Shown here piece after piece: positions 8,532 to 21,935 of a stretch of 64,000 nucleotides of DNA. Below the pieces are notes generated by a model. That model saw only the letters and a program-made list of their open reading frames with translations. It did not search any database and was not told the origin of the DNA. Made by a program: the position numbers and the translations under genes. The DNA comes from Sipunculus nudus (lineage: Eukaryota; Annelida; Sipuncula; Golfingiida; Sipunculidae). The DNA lies in the NCBI GenBank assembly GCA_026874595.1, contig CM049313.1:47874159-47938158 (forward strand), written 5' to 3'. Position 1 is the first letter of the stretch; the number at the start of each line of letters is the position of its first letter.

Positions 8532-11473
8532 CCCCAGTACCTTGTGGTGCTTATGTTTCTATGCATAATTAGCATTGACAGGTACTAGACTTAATCAGCC
8601 AATAACATTTTCGGTCTTTCATTCTTTTGGTCTCTTTACAAAAATTAATCAAAATGTTCGTGCTGGTTCATTTCTGGCTGGATTTTAGCAATCTTACTGT
8701 AGTACCCTTTGGTCCTATTTATAAATAAACCAGTGGCTAGGGCTCCATTAGATAACTGCCTCAAAATGTCCTATGAAAATACCGTCTCAGGTCGTATTAG
8801 ATACCATCATTATTGTTGGCAGAAGCTATATCAGATGAAACTTGGGCGATAAACCCCAGTACTTTGTGGTGCTTATGTTTCTATGCATCATTAGCATTCA
8901 CAGGTAGTATAATTAATCAGCCGTTAACATTTTCGATCTGTCATTTGGTTTCTTGGTCTCTTTGATAAAGTAATTGAAATGTTCGTCCTGCTTTATTTCT
9001 GGCTGGATTGTAGTAATCTTACTGTAGTACTCCTAAGATCAATAGAAAAATACACCAGTGCCTACGGGCTCCACAAGACCACTGCCACAAAAATGTCCGA
9101 TGAAAATACCGTCTCAGGTCCTATATGATACCATCTTTATAGTTGCCAGAAGCTATTACAGATGAAATTTCGGCGATAAACCCCAGTACCTTATGGTGCT
9201 TATGTTTCTATGCATCATTAGCATTCACAGGTACTAGAATCAATCAGCCGATAACACTTTCGATCTGTCATTTTGTTTCTTGGTCTCCTTGATAAATTCA
9301 TTAAAATGTTCATTCTGCTTCATTTCAGGCTGGTTTGTAGCAATCTTACTGTAGTACCCTTAGGTGCTAGTTGAAATATACAACAGTGCCTACGGGCTCC
9401 ACAAGACCACTGCCACAAAAATGTCCGATGTAAATACCGTCTCAGGTCCTATATGATACCACCTTTATAGTTGCCAGAAGCTATTACAGATGAAATTTCG
9501 GCGATAAACCCCAGTACCTTGTGGTGCTTATGTTTCTATGCATCATTAGCATTCACAGGTACTAGACTTAATCAACGGATAACACTTTCGATTTTTACTT
9601 TTGTTTCTTTGTTTCTTTGATAAAGTAATTAAAATGTTCATTCTGCTTCATTTCAGGCTGGATTGTAGCAATCTTACTGTAGTACCCCTAGGTGCTAGTT
9701 GAAAAATACACCAGTGCCTACGGGCTCCACAAGACCACTGCCACAAAAATGTCCGATGAAAATACCGTCTCAGGTCCTATATGATACCATCTTTATAGTT
9801 GCCAGAAGCTATTACAGATGAAATTTCGGCGATAAACCCCAGTACCTTGTGGTGCTTATGTTTCTATGCATCATTAGCTTTCACAGGTACTAGACTTAAT
9901 CAGCCGATAACACTTTCGATTTTTACTTTTGTTTCTTTGTTTCTTTGATAAATTAATTAAAATGTTCATTCTGCTTCATTTCAGGCTGGTGTGTAGCAAT
10001 CTTACTGTAGTACCCCTAGGTGCTAGTTGAAAACTACACAAGTGCCTACGGGATCCACAAGACCACTGCCACAAAAATGTCCGATGAAAATACCGTCTCA
10101 GGTCCTATATGATACCATCTTTATAGTTGCCAGAAGCTATTACAGATGAAATTTCGGCGATAAACCCCAGTACCTTGTGGTGCTTATGTTTCTATGCATC
10201 ATTAGCATTCACAGGTACTAGACTTAACCAGCCGATAACACTTTCGATCTTTCCTTTTGTTTCTTGGTCTCCTTGATAAATTTAAAAATGTTCATTCTCA
10301 TTCATTTCAGGTGGTTTGTAGCAATCTTGCTGTAGCACCCCTAGGTGCTAGTTGAAAAATACACCAGTGCCTACGGGCTCCACAAGACCACTGCCACAAA
10401 AATGTCCGATGAAAATACCGTCTCAGGTCCTATATGACACCATCTTTATAGTTGCTAGAAGCTATTACAGATGAAATTTCGGCGATAAACCCCAGTACCT
10501 TGTGGTGCTTATGTTTCTATGCATCATTAGCATTCACAGGTACTAGACTTAATCAGCCGATAACACTTTCGATCTTTCCTTTTGTTTCTTGGTCTCCTTG
10601 ATAAATTCATTAAAATGTTCATTCTGCTTCATTTCAGGCTGGTTTGTAGCAATCTTACTGCAGTACCCCTAGGTGCTAGCTGAAAAATACACCAGTGCCT
10701 ACGGGCTCCACAAGACCACTGCCACAAAGATGTCCGATGAAAATACCGTCTCAGGTCCTATATGATACCATCTTTATAGTTGCCAGAAGCTATTACAGAT
10801 GAAATTTCGGCGATAAACCCCAGTACCTTGTGGTGCTTATGTTTCTATGCATCATTAGCATTCACAGGTACTAGACTTAATCAGCCGATAACACTTTCGA
10901 TTTTTACTTTTGTTTCTTTGTCTCTTTGATAAATTAATTAAAATGTTCATTCTGCTTCATTTCAGGCTGGTGTGTAGCAATCTTACTGTAGTACCCCTAG
11001 GTGCTAGTTGAAAACTACACCAGTGCCTACGGGCTCCACAAGACCACTGCCACAAAAATGTCCGATGAAAATACCGTCTCAGGTCCTATATGATACCATC
11101 TTTATAGTTGCCAGAAGCTATTACAGATGAAATTTCGGCGATAAACCCCAGTACCTTGTGGTGCTTATGTTTCTATGCATCATTAGCATTCACAGGTACT
11201 AGACTTAATCAGCCGATAACACTTTCGATCTTTCCTTTTGTTTCTTGGTCTCCTTGTTAAATTCATTAAAATGTTCATTCTGCTTCATTTCAGCCTGGTT
11301 TGTAGCAATCTTACTGTAGTACCCCTAGGTGCTAGTTGAAAAATACACCAGTGCCTACGCGCTCCACAAGACCACTGCCACAAAAATGTCCTATGAAAAT
11401 ACCGTCTCAGGTCCTATATGATACCATCTTTATAGTTGTCAGAAGCTATTACAGATGAAACTTTGACGATCAA
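8532..11473 (+). repeat. Higher-order block, 9 monomers, 2942 bp
   Basis: Lengths: 322, 327, 328, 328, 328, 325, 328, 328, 328. Private markers are CTTATGGTGC in the third monomer and AATCAACGG near 9571. The same order, lengths and markers return at 17689-20630 (offset 9157). Confidence 0.85.
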
Positions 11474-14415
11474 CCCCAGTACCTTGTGGTGCTTATGTTT
11501 CTATGCATAATTAGGATTGACAGGTTCTAGACTTAATCAGCCGATAACATTTTCGGTCTTTCATTCTTTTGGTCTCTTTACAAAAATTAATCAAAATGTT
11601 CGTGCTGGTTCATTTCTGGCTGGATTTTAGCAATCTTACTGTAGTACCCTTTGGTCCTATTTATAAATAAACCAGTGGCTAGGGCTCCATTAGATAACTG
11701 CCTCAAAATGTCCTATGAAAATACCGTCTCAGGTCGTATTAGATACCATCATTATTGTTGGCAGAAGCTATATCAGATGAAACTTGGGCGATAAACCCCA
11801 GTACTTTGTGGTGCTTATGTTTCTATGCATCATTAGCATTCACAGGTAGTATAATTAATCAGCCGTTAACATTTTCGATCTGTCATTTGGTTTCTTGGTC
11901 TCTTTGATAAAGTAATTGAAATGTTCGTCCTGCTTTATTTCTGGCTGGATTGTAGTAATCTTACTGTAGTACTCCTAAGATCAATAGAAAAATACACCAG
12001 TGCCTACGGGCTCCACAAGACCACTGCCACAAAAATGTCCGATGAAAATACCGTCTCAGGTCCTATATGATACCATCTTTATAGTTGCCAGAAGCTATTA
12101 CAGATGAAATTTCGGCGATAAACCCCAGTACCTTGTGGTGCTTATGTTTCTATGCATCATTAGCATTCACAGGTACTAGAATCAATCAGCCGATAACACT
12201 TTCGATCTGTCATTTTGTTTCTTGGTCTCCTTGATAAATTCATTAAAATGTTCATTCTGCTTCATTTCAGGCTGGTTTGTAGCAATCTTACTGTAGTACC
12301 CTTAGGTGCTAATTGAAATATACAACAGTGCCTACGGGCTCCACAAGACCACTGCCACAAAAATGTCCGATGTAAATACCGTCTCAGGTCCTATATGATA
12401 CCACCTTTATAGTTGCCAGAAGCTATTACAGATGAAATTTCGGCGATAAACCCCAGTACCTTGTGGTGCTTATGTTTCCATGCATCATTAGCATTCACAG
12501 GTACTAGACTTAATCAGCCGATAACACTTTCGATTTTTAATTTTGTTTCTTGGTTTCTTTGATAAAGTAATTAAAATGTTCATTCTGCTTCATTTCAGGC
12601 TGGTGTGTAGCAATCTAACTGTAGTACCCTTAGGTGCTAGTTGAAAACTACACAAGTGCCTACGGGCTCCACAAGACCACTGCCACAAAAATGTCCGATG
12701 AAAATACCGTCTCAGGTCCTATATGATACCATCTTTATAGTTGCCAGAAGCTATTACAGATGAAATTTCGGCGATAAACCCCAGTACCTTGTGGTGCTTA
12801 TGTTTCTATGCATCATTAGCATTCACAGGTACTAGACTTAACCAGCCGATAACACTTTCGATCTTTTCTTTTGTTTCTTGGTCTCCTTGATAAATTTAAA
12901 AATGTTCATTCTCATTCATTTCAGGTGGTTTGTAGCAATCTTGCTGTAGCACCCCTAGGTGCTAGTTGAAAAATACACCAGTGCCTACGGGCTCCACAAG
13001 ACCACTGCCACAAAAATGTCCGATGTAAATACCGTCTCAGGTCCTATATGATACCACCTTTATAGTTGCCAGAAGCTATTACAGATGAAATTTCGGCGAT
13101 AAACCCCAGTACCTTGTGGTGCTTATGTTTCTATGCATCATTAGCATTCACAGGTACTAGACTTAATCAGCCGATAACACTTTCGATTTTTACTTTTGTT
13201 TCTTGGTCTCCTTGATAAATTAATAAAAATGTTCATTCTGCTTCATTTCAGGCTGGTTTGTAGCAATCTTACTGTAGTACCCCTAGGTGCTAGTTGAAAA
13301 ATACACCAGTGCCTACGGGCTCCACAAGACCACTGCCACTAAAATGTCCGATGAAAATACCGTCTCAGGTCCTATATGACACCATCTTTATAGTTGCTAG
13401 AAGCTATTACAGATGAAATTTCGGCGATAAACCCCAGTACCTTGTGGTGCTTATGTTTCTATGCATCATTAGCATTCACAGGTACTAGACTTAATCAGCC
13501 GATAACACTTTCGATCTTTCCTTTTGTTTCTTGGTCTCCTTGACAAATTCATTAAAATGTTCATTCTGCTTCATTTCAGGCTGGTTTGTAGCAATCTTAC
13601 TGTAGTACCCCTAGGTGCTAGTTGAAAAATACACCAGTGCCTAAGGGCTCCACAAGACCACTGCCACAAAAATGTCCGATGAAAATACCGTCTCAGGTCC
13701 TATATGATACCATCTTTATAGTTGCCAGAAGCTATTACAGATGAAATTTCGGCGATAAACCCCAGTACCTTGTGGTGCTTATGTTTCTATGCATCATGAG
13801 CATTCACAGGTACTAGACTTAATCAGCCGATAACACTTTCGATTTTTACTTTTGTTTCTTTGTCTCTTTGATAAATTAATTTAAATGTTCATTCTGCTTC
13901 ATTTCAGGCTGGTGTGTAGCAATCTTACTGTAGTACCCCTAGGTGCCAGTTGAAAACTACACCAGTGCCTACGGGCTCCATAAGACCACTGCCACAAAAA
14001 TGTCCGATGAAAATACCGTCTCAGGTCCTATATGATACCATCTTTATAGTTGCCAGAAGCTATTACAGATGAAATTTCGGCGATAAACCCCAGTACCTTG
14101 TGGTGCTTATGTTTCTATGCATCATTAGCATTCACAGGTACTAGACTTAATCAGCCGATAACACTTTCGATCTTTCCTTTTGTTTCTTGGTCTCCTTGTT
14201 AAATTCATTAAAATGTTCATTCTGCTTCATTTCAGCCTGGTTTGTAGCAATCTTTCTGTAGTACCCCTAGGTGCTAGTTGAAAAATACACCAGTGCCTAC
14301 GGGCTCCACAAGACCACTGCCACAAAAATGTCCTATGAAAATACCGTCTCAGGTCCTATATGATACCATCTTTATAGTTGCCAGAAGCTATTACAGATGA
14401 AACTTCGACGATCAA
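11474..14415 (+). repeat. Higher-order block, 9 monomers, 2942 bp
   Basis: Lengths: 322, 327, 328, 328, 325, then four of 328. It has the same total length as the preceding block but a different internal order: the 325-bp member is fifth rather than sixth, and the marker variants match 5583-8531. Confidence 0.85.
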
Positions 14416-17400
14416 CCCCAGTACCTTGTGGTGCTTATGTTTCTATGCATAATTAGCATTGACAGGTACTAGACTTAATCAGCCAATAACATTTTCGGTC
14501 TTTCATTCTTTTGGTCTCTTTACAAAAATTAATCAAAATGTTCGTGCTGGTTCATTTCTGGCTGGATTTTAGCAATCTTACTGTAGTACCCTTTGGTCCT
14601 ATTTATAAATAAACCAGTGGCTAGGGCTCCATTAGATAACTGCCTCAAAATGTCCTATGAAAATACCGTCTCAGGTCGTATTAGATACCATCATTATTGT
14701 TGGCAGAAGCTATATCAGATGAAACTTGGGCGATAAACCCCAGTACTTTGTGGTGCTTATGTTTCTATGCATCATTAGCATTCACAGGTAGTATAATTAA
14801 TCAGCCGTTAACATTTTCGATCTGTCATTTGGTTTCTTGGTCTCTTTGATAAAGTAATTGAAATGTTCGTCCTGCTTTATTTCTGGCTGGATTGTAGTAA
14901 TCTTACTGTAGTACTCCTAAGATCAATAGAAAAATACACCAGTGCCTACGGGCTCCACAAGACCACTGCCACAAAACTGTCCGATGAAAATACCGTCTCA
15001 GGTCCTATATGATACCATCTTTATAGTTGCCAGAAGCTATTACAGATGAAATTTCGGCGATAAACCCCAGTACCTTGTGGTGCTTATGTTTCTATGCATC
15101 ATTAGCATTCACAGGTACTAGAATCAATCAGCCGATAACACTTTCGATCTGTCATTTTGTTTCTTGGTCTCCTTGATAAATTCATTAAAATGTTCATTCT
15201 GCTTCATTTCAGGCTGGTTTGTAGCAATCTTACTGTAGTACCCTTAGGTGCTAGTTGAAATATACAACAGTGCCTACGGGCTCCACAAGACCACTGCCAC
15301 AAAAATGTCCGATGTAAATACCGTCTCAGGTCCTATATGATACCACCTTTATAGTTGCCAGAAGCTATTACAGATGAAATTTCGGCGATAAACCCCAGTA
15401 CCTTGTGGTGCTTATGTTTCTATGCATCATTAGCATTCACAGGTACTAGACTTAATCAACGGATAACACTTTCGATTTTTACTTTTGTTTCTTTGTTTCT
15501 TTGATAAAGTAATTAAAATGTTCATTCTGCTTCATTTCAGGCTGGATTGTAGCAATCTTACTGTAGTACCCCTAGGTGCTAGTTGAAAAATACACCAGTG
15601 CCTACGGGCTCCACAAGACCACTGCCACAAAAATGTCCGATGAAAATACCGTCTCAGGTCCTATATGATACCATCTTTATAGTTGCCAGAAGCTATTACA
15701 GATGAAATTTCGGCGATAAACCCCAGTACCTTGTGGTGCTTATGTTTCTATGCATCATTAGCTTTCACAGGTACTAGACTTAATCAGCCGATAACACTTT
15801 CGATTTTTACTTTTGTTTCTTTGTTTCTTTGATAAATTAATTAAAATGTTCATTCTGCTTCATTTCAGGCTGGTGTGTAGCAATCTTACTGTAGTACCCC
15901 TAGGTGCTAGTTGAAAACTACACAAGTGCCTACGGGATCCACAAGACCACTGCCACAAAAATGTCCGATGAAAATACCGTCTCAGGTCCTATATGATACC
16001 ATCTTTATAGTTGCCAGAAGCTATTACAGATGAAATTTCGGCGATAAACCCCAGTACCTTGTGGTGCTTATGTTTCTATGCATCATTAGCATTCACAGGT
16101 ACTAGACTTAACCAGCCGATAACACTTTCGATCTTTCCTTTTGTTTCTTGGTCTCCTTGATAAATTCATTAAAATGTTCATTCTGCTTCATTTCAGGCTG
16201 GTTTGTAGCAATCTTACTGCAGTACCCCTAGGTGCTAGCTGAAAAATACACCAGTGCCTACGGGCTCCACAAGACCACTGCCACAAAAATGTCCGATGTA
16301 AATACCGTCTCAGGTCCCATATGATACCACCTTTATAGTTGCCAGAAGCTATTACAGATGAAATTTCGGCGATAAACCCCAGTACCTTGTGGTGCTTATG
16401 TTTCTATGCATCATTAGCATTCACAGGTACTAGACTTAATCAGCCGATAACACTTTCGATTTTTACTTTTGTTTCTTGGTCTCCTTGATAAATTAATAAA
16501 AATGTTCATTCTGCTTCATTTCAGGCTGGTTTGTAGCAATCTTACTGTAGTACCCCTAGGTGCTAGTTGAAAAATACACCAGTGCCTACGGGCTCCACAA
16601 GACCACTGCCACTAAAATGTCCGATGAAAATACCGTCTCAGGTCCTATATGACACCATCTTTATAGTTGCTAGAAGCTATTACAGATGAAATTTCGGCGA
16701 TAAACCCCAGTACCTTGTGGTGCTTATGTTTCTATGCATCATTAGCATTCACAGGTACTAGACTTAATCAGCCGATAACACTTTCGATCTTTCCTTTTGT
16801 TTCTTGGTCTCCTTGACAAATTCATTAAAATGTTCATTCTGCTTCATTTCAGGCTGGTTTGTAGCAATCTTACTGTAGTACCCCTAGGTGCTAGTTGAAA
16901 AATACACCAGTGCCTAAGGGCTCCACAAGACCACTGCCACAAAAATGTCCGATGAAAATACCGTCTCAGGTCCTATATGATACCATCTTTATAGTTGCCA
17001 GAAGCTATTACAGATGAAATTTCGGCGATAAACCCCAGTACCTTGTGGTGCTTATGTTTCTATGCATCATGAGCATTCACAGGTACTAGACTTAATCAGC
17101 CGATAACACTTTCGATTTTTACTTTTGTTTCTTTGTCTCTTTGATAAATTAATTTAAATGTTCATTCTGCTTCATTTCAGGCTGGTGTGTAGCAATCTTA
17201 CTGTAGTACCCCTAGGTGCCAGTTGAAAACTACACCAGTGCCTACGGGCTCCATAAGACCACTGCCACAAAAATGTCCGATGAAAATACCGTCTCAGGTC
17301 CTATATGATACCATCTTTATAGTTGCCAGAAGCTATTACAGATGAAATTTCGGCGATAAACCCCAGTACCTTGTGGTGCTTATGTTTCTATGCATCATTA

Positions 17401-17688
17401 GCATTCACAGGTACTAGACTTAATCAGCCGATAACACTTTCGATCTTTCCTTTTGTTTCTTGGTCTCCTTGTTAAATTCATTAAAATGTTCATTCTGCTT
17501 CATTTCAGCCTGGTTTGTAGCAATCTTACTGTAGTACCCCTAGGTGCTAGTTGAAAAATACACCAGTGCCTACGGGCTCCACAAGACCACTGCCACAAAA
17601 ATGTCCTATGAAAATACCGTCTCAGGTCCTATATGATACCATCTTTATAGTTGCCAGAAGCTATTACAGATGAAACTTCGACGATCAA
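14416..17688 (+). repeat. Higher-order block, 10 monomers, 3273 bp
   Basis: Lengths: 322, 327, then eight of 328; no 325-bp member. Positions about 13.2-16.2 kb recur at 16.5-19.5 kb with offset 3273, including the CCTAAGGGCTCC and CATGAGCATTC variants. Confidence 0.85.
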
Positions 17689-20630
17689 CCCCAGTACCTT
17701 GTGGTGCTTATGTTTCTATGCATAATTAGCATTGACAGGTACTAGACTTAATCAGCCAATAACATTTTCGGTCTTTCATTCTTTTGGTCTCTTTACAAAA
17801 ATTAATCAAAATGTTCGTGCTGGTTCATTTCTGGCTGGATTTTAGCAATCTTACTGTAGTACCCTTTGGTCCTATTTATAAATAAACCAGTGGCTAGGGC
17901 TCCATTAGATAACTGCCTCAAAATGTCCTATGAAAATACCGTCTCAGGTCGTATTAGATACCATCATTATTGTTGGCAGAAGCTATATCAGATGAAACTT
18001 GGGCGATAAACCCCAGTACTTTGTGGTGCTTATGTTTCTATGCATCATTAGCATTCACAGGTAGTATAATTAATCAGCCGTTAACATTTTCGATCTGTCA
18101 TTTGGTTTCTTGGTCTCTTTGATAAAGTAATTGAAATGTTCGTCCTGCTTTATTTCTGGCTGGATTGTAGTAATCTTACTGTAGTACTCCTAAGATCAAT
18201 AGAAAAATACACCAGTGCCTACGGGCTCCACAAGACCACTGCCACAAAAATGTCCGATGAAAATACCGTCTCAGGTCCTATATGATACCATCTTTATAGT
18301 TGCCAGAAGCTATTACAGATGAAATTTCGGCGATAAACCCCAGTACCTTATGGTGCTTATGTTTCTATGCATCATTAGCATTCACAGGTACTAGAATCAA
18401 TCAGCCGATAACACTTTCGATCTGTCATTTTGTTTCTTGGTCTCCTTGATAAATTCATTAAAATGTTCATTCTGCTTCATTTCAGGCTGGTTTGTAGCAA
18501 TCTTACTGTAGTACCCTTAGGTGCTAGTTGAAATATACAACAGTGCCTACGGGCTCCACAAGACCACTGCCACAAAAATGTCCGATGTAAATACCGTCTC
18601 AGGTCCTATATGATACCACCTTTATAGTTGCCAGAAGCTATTACAGATGAAATTTCGGCGATAAACCCCAGTACCTTGTGGTGCTTATGTTTCTATGCAT
18701 CATTAGCATTCACAGGTACTAGACTTAATCAACGGATAACACTTTCGATTTTTACTTTTGTTTCTTTGTTTCTTTGATAAAGTAATTAAAATGTTCATTC
18801 TGCTTCATTTCAGGCTGGATTGTAGCAATCTTACTGTAGTACCCCTAGGTGCTAGTTGAAAAATACACCAGTGCCTACGGGCTCCACAAGACCACTGCCA
18901 CAAAAATGTCCGATGAAAATACCGTCTCAGGTCCTATATGATACCATCTTTATAGTTGCCAGAAGCTATTACAGATGAAATTTCGGCGATAAACCCCAGT
19001 ACCTTGTGGTGCTTATGTTTCTATGCATCATTAGCTTTCACAGGTACTAGACTTAATCAGCCGATAACACTTTCGATTTTTACTTTTGTTTCTTTGTTTC
19101 TTTGATAAATTAATTAAAATGTTCATTCTGCTTCATTTCAGGCTGGTGTGTAGCAATCTTACTGTAGTACCCCTAGGTGCTAGTTGAAAACTACACAAGT
19201 GCCTACGGGATCCACAAGACCACTGCCACAAAAATGTCCGATGAAAATACCGTCTCAGGTCCTATATGATACCATCTTTATAGTTGCCAGAAGCTATTAC
19301 AGATGAAATTTCGGCGATAAACCCCAGTACCTTGTGGTGCTTATGTTTCTATGCATCATTAGCATTCACAGGTACTAGACTTAACCAGCCGATAACACTT
19401 TCGATCTTTCCTTTTGTTTCTTGGTCTCCTTGATAAATTTAAAAATGTTCATTCTCATTCATTTCAGGTGGTTTGTAGCAATCTTGCTGTAGCACCCCTA
19501 GGTGCTAGTTGAAAAATACACCAGTGCCTACGGGCTCCACAAGACCACTGCCACAAAAATGTCCGATGAAAATACCGTCTCAGGTCCTATATGACACCAT
19601 CTTTATAGTTGCTAGAAGCTATTACAGATGAAATTTCGGCGATAAACCCCAGTACCTTGTGGTGCTTATGTTTCTATGCATCATTAGCATTCACAGGTAC
19701 TAGACTTAATCAGCCGATAACACTTTCGATCTTTCCTTTTGTTTCTTGGTCTCCTTGATAAATTCATTAAAATGTTCATTCTGCTTCATTTCAGGCTGGT
19801 TTGTAGCAATCTTACTGCAGTACCCCTAGGTGCTAGCTGAAAAATACACCAGTGCCTACGGGCTCCACAAGACCACTGCCACAAAGATGTCCGATGAAAA
19901 TACCGTCTCAGGTCCTATATGATACCATCTTTATAGTTGCCAGAAGCTATTACAGATGAAATTTCGGCGATAAACCCCAATACCTTGTGGTGCTTATGTT
20001 TCTATGCATCATTAGCATTCACAGGTACTAGACTTAATCAGCCGATAACACTTTCGATTTTTACTTTTGTTTCTTTGTCTCTTTGATAAATTAATTAAAA
20101 TGTTCATTCTGCTTCATTTCAGGCTGGTGTGTAGCAATCTTACTGTAGTACCCCTAGGTGCTAGTTGAAAACTACACCAGTGCCTACGGGCTCCACAAGA
20201 CCACTGCCACAAAAATGTCCGATGAAAATACCGTCTCAGGTCCTATATGATACCATCTTTATAGTTGCCAGAAGCTATTACAGATGAAATTTCGGCGATA
20301 AACCCCAGTACCTTGTGGTGCTTATGTTTCTATGCATCATTAGCATTCACAGGTACTAGACTTAATCAGCCGATAACACTTTCGATCTTTCCTTTTGTTT
20401 CTTGGTCTCCTTGTTAAATTCATTAAAATGTTCATTCTGCTTCATTTCAGCCTGGTTTGTAGCAATCTTACTGTAGTACCCCTAGGTGCTAGTTGAAAAA
20501 TACACCAGTGCCTACGCGCTCCACAAGACCACTGCCACAAAAATGTCCTATGAAAATACCGTCTCAGGTCCTATATGATACCATCTTTATAGGTGTCAGA
20601 AGCTATTACAGATGAAACTTTGACGATCAA
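17689..20630 (+). repeat. Higher-order block, 9 monomers, 2942 bp
   Basis: Same lengths and markers as 8532-11473. The few differences seen include CCCCAATACC at 19975 against CCCCAGTACC in the earlier copy. Confidence 0.85.
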
Positions 20631-21935
20631 CCCCAGTACCTTGTGGTGCTTATGTTTCTATGCATAATTAGGATTGACAGGTTCTAGACTTAATCAGCCG
20701 ATAACATTTTCGGTCTTTCATTCTTTTGGTCTCTTTACAAAAATTAATCAAAATGTTCGTGCTGGTTCATTTCTGGCTGGATTTTAGCAATCTTACTGTA
20801 GTACCCTTTGGTCCTATTTATAAATAAACCAGTGGCTAGGGCTCCATTAGATAACTGCCTCAAAATGTCCTATGAAAATACCGTCTCAGGTCGTATTAGA
20901 TACCATCATTATTGTTGGCAGAAGCTATATCAGATGAAACTTGGGCGATAAACCCCAGTACTTTGTGGTGCTTATGTTTCTATGCATCATTAGCATTCAC
21001 AGGTAGTATAATTAATCAGCCGTTAACATTTTCGATCTGTCATTTGGTTTCTTGGTCTCTTTGATAAAGTAATTGAAATGTTCGTCCTACTTTATTTCTG
21101 GCTGGATTGTAGTAATCTTACTGTAGTACTCCTAAGATCAATAGAAAAATACACCAGTGCCTACGGGCTCCACAAGACCACTGCCACAAAAATGTCCGAT
21201 GAAAATACCGTCTCAGGTCCTATATGATACCATCTTTATAGTTGCCAGAAGCTATTACAGATGAAATTTCGGCGATAAACCCCAGTACCTTGTGGTGCTT
21301 ATGTTTCTATGCATCATTAGCATTCACAGGTACTAGAATCAATCAGCCGATAACACTTTCGATCTGTCATTTTGTTTCTTGGTCTCCTTGATAAATTCAT
21401 TAAAATGTTCATTCTGCTTCATTTCAGGCTGGTTTGTAGCAATCTTACTGTAGTACCCTTAGGTGCTAGTTGAAATATACAACAGTGCCTACGGGCTCCA
21501 CAAGACCACTGCCACAAAAATGTCCGATGTAAATACCGTCTCAGGTCCTATATGATACCATCTTTATAGTTGCCAGAAGCTATTACAGATGAAATTTCGG
21601 CGATAAACCCCAGTACCTTGTGGTGCTTATGTTTCTATGCATCATTAGCATTCACAGGTACTAGACTTAATCAGCCGATAACACTTTCGATCTTTCCTTT
21701 TGTTTCTTGGTCTCCTTGTTAAATTCATTAAAATGTTCATTCTGCTTCATTTCAGCCTGGTTTGTAGCAATCTTACTGTAGTACCCCTAGGTGCTAGTTG
21801 AAAAATACACCAGTGCCTACGGGCTCCACAAGACCACTGCCACCAAAATGTCCTATGAAAATACCGTCTCAGGTCCTATATGATACCATCTTTATAGTTG
21901 CCAGAAGCTATTACAGATGAAACTTCGACGATCAA
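20631..21935 (+). repeat. Short higher-order block, 4 monomers, 1305 bp
   Basis: Lengths 322, 327, 328, 328. It starts as a copy of 11474 onward (offset 9157) and then changes near 21.56 kb from the GATGTAAATACC/ACCACC type to a different monomer type, leading early into the next 322/327 pair. This is a deletion-type exchange joint. Confidence 0.8.

Noticed and set aside
9490-9513. CENP-B box in TTTCGGCGATAAACCCC
   Set aside because: TTCG is present, but the invariant A and the CGGG of the box pattern (NTTCGNNNNANNCGGGN) are absent in both the standard and the TTCGACGATCAACCC variants, and on the reverse strand.
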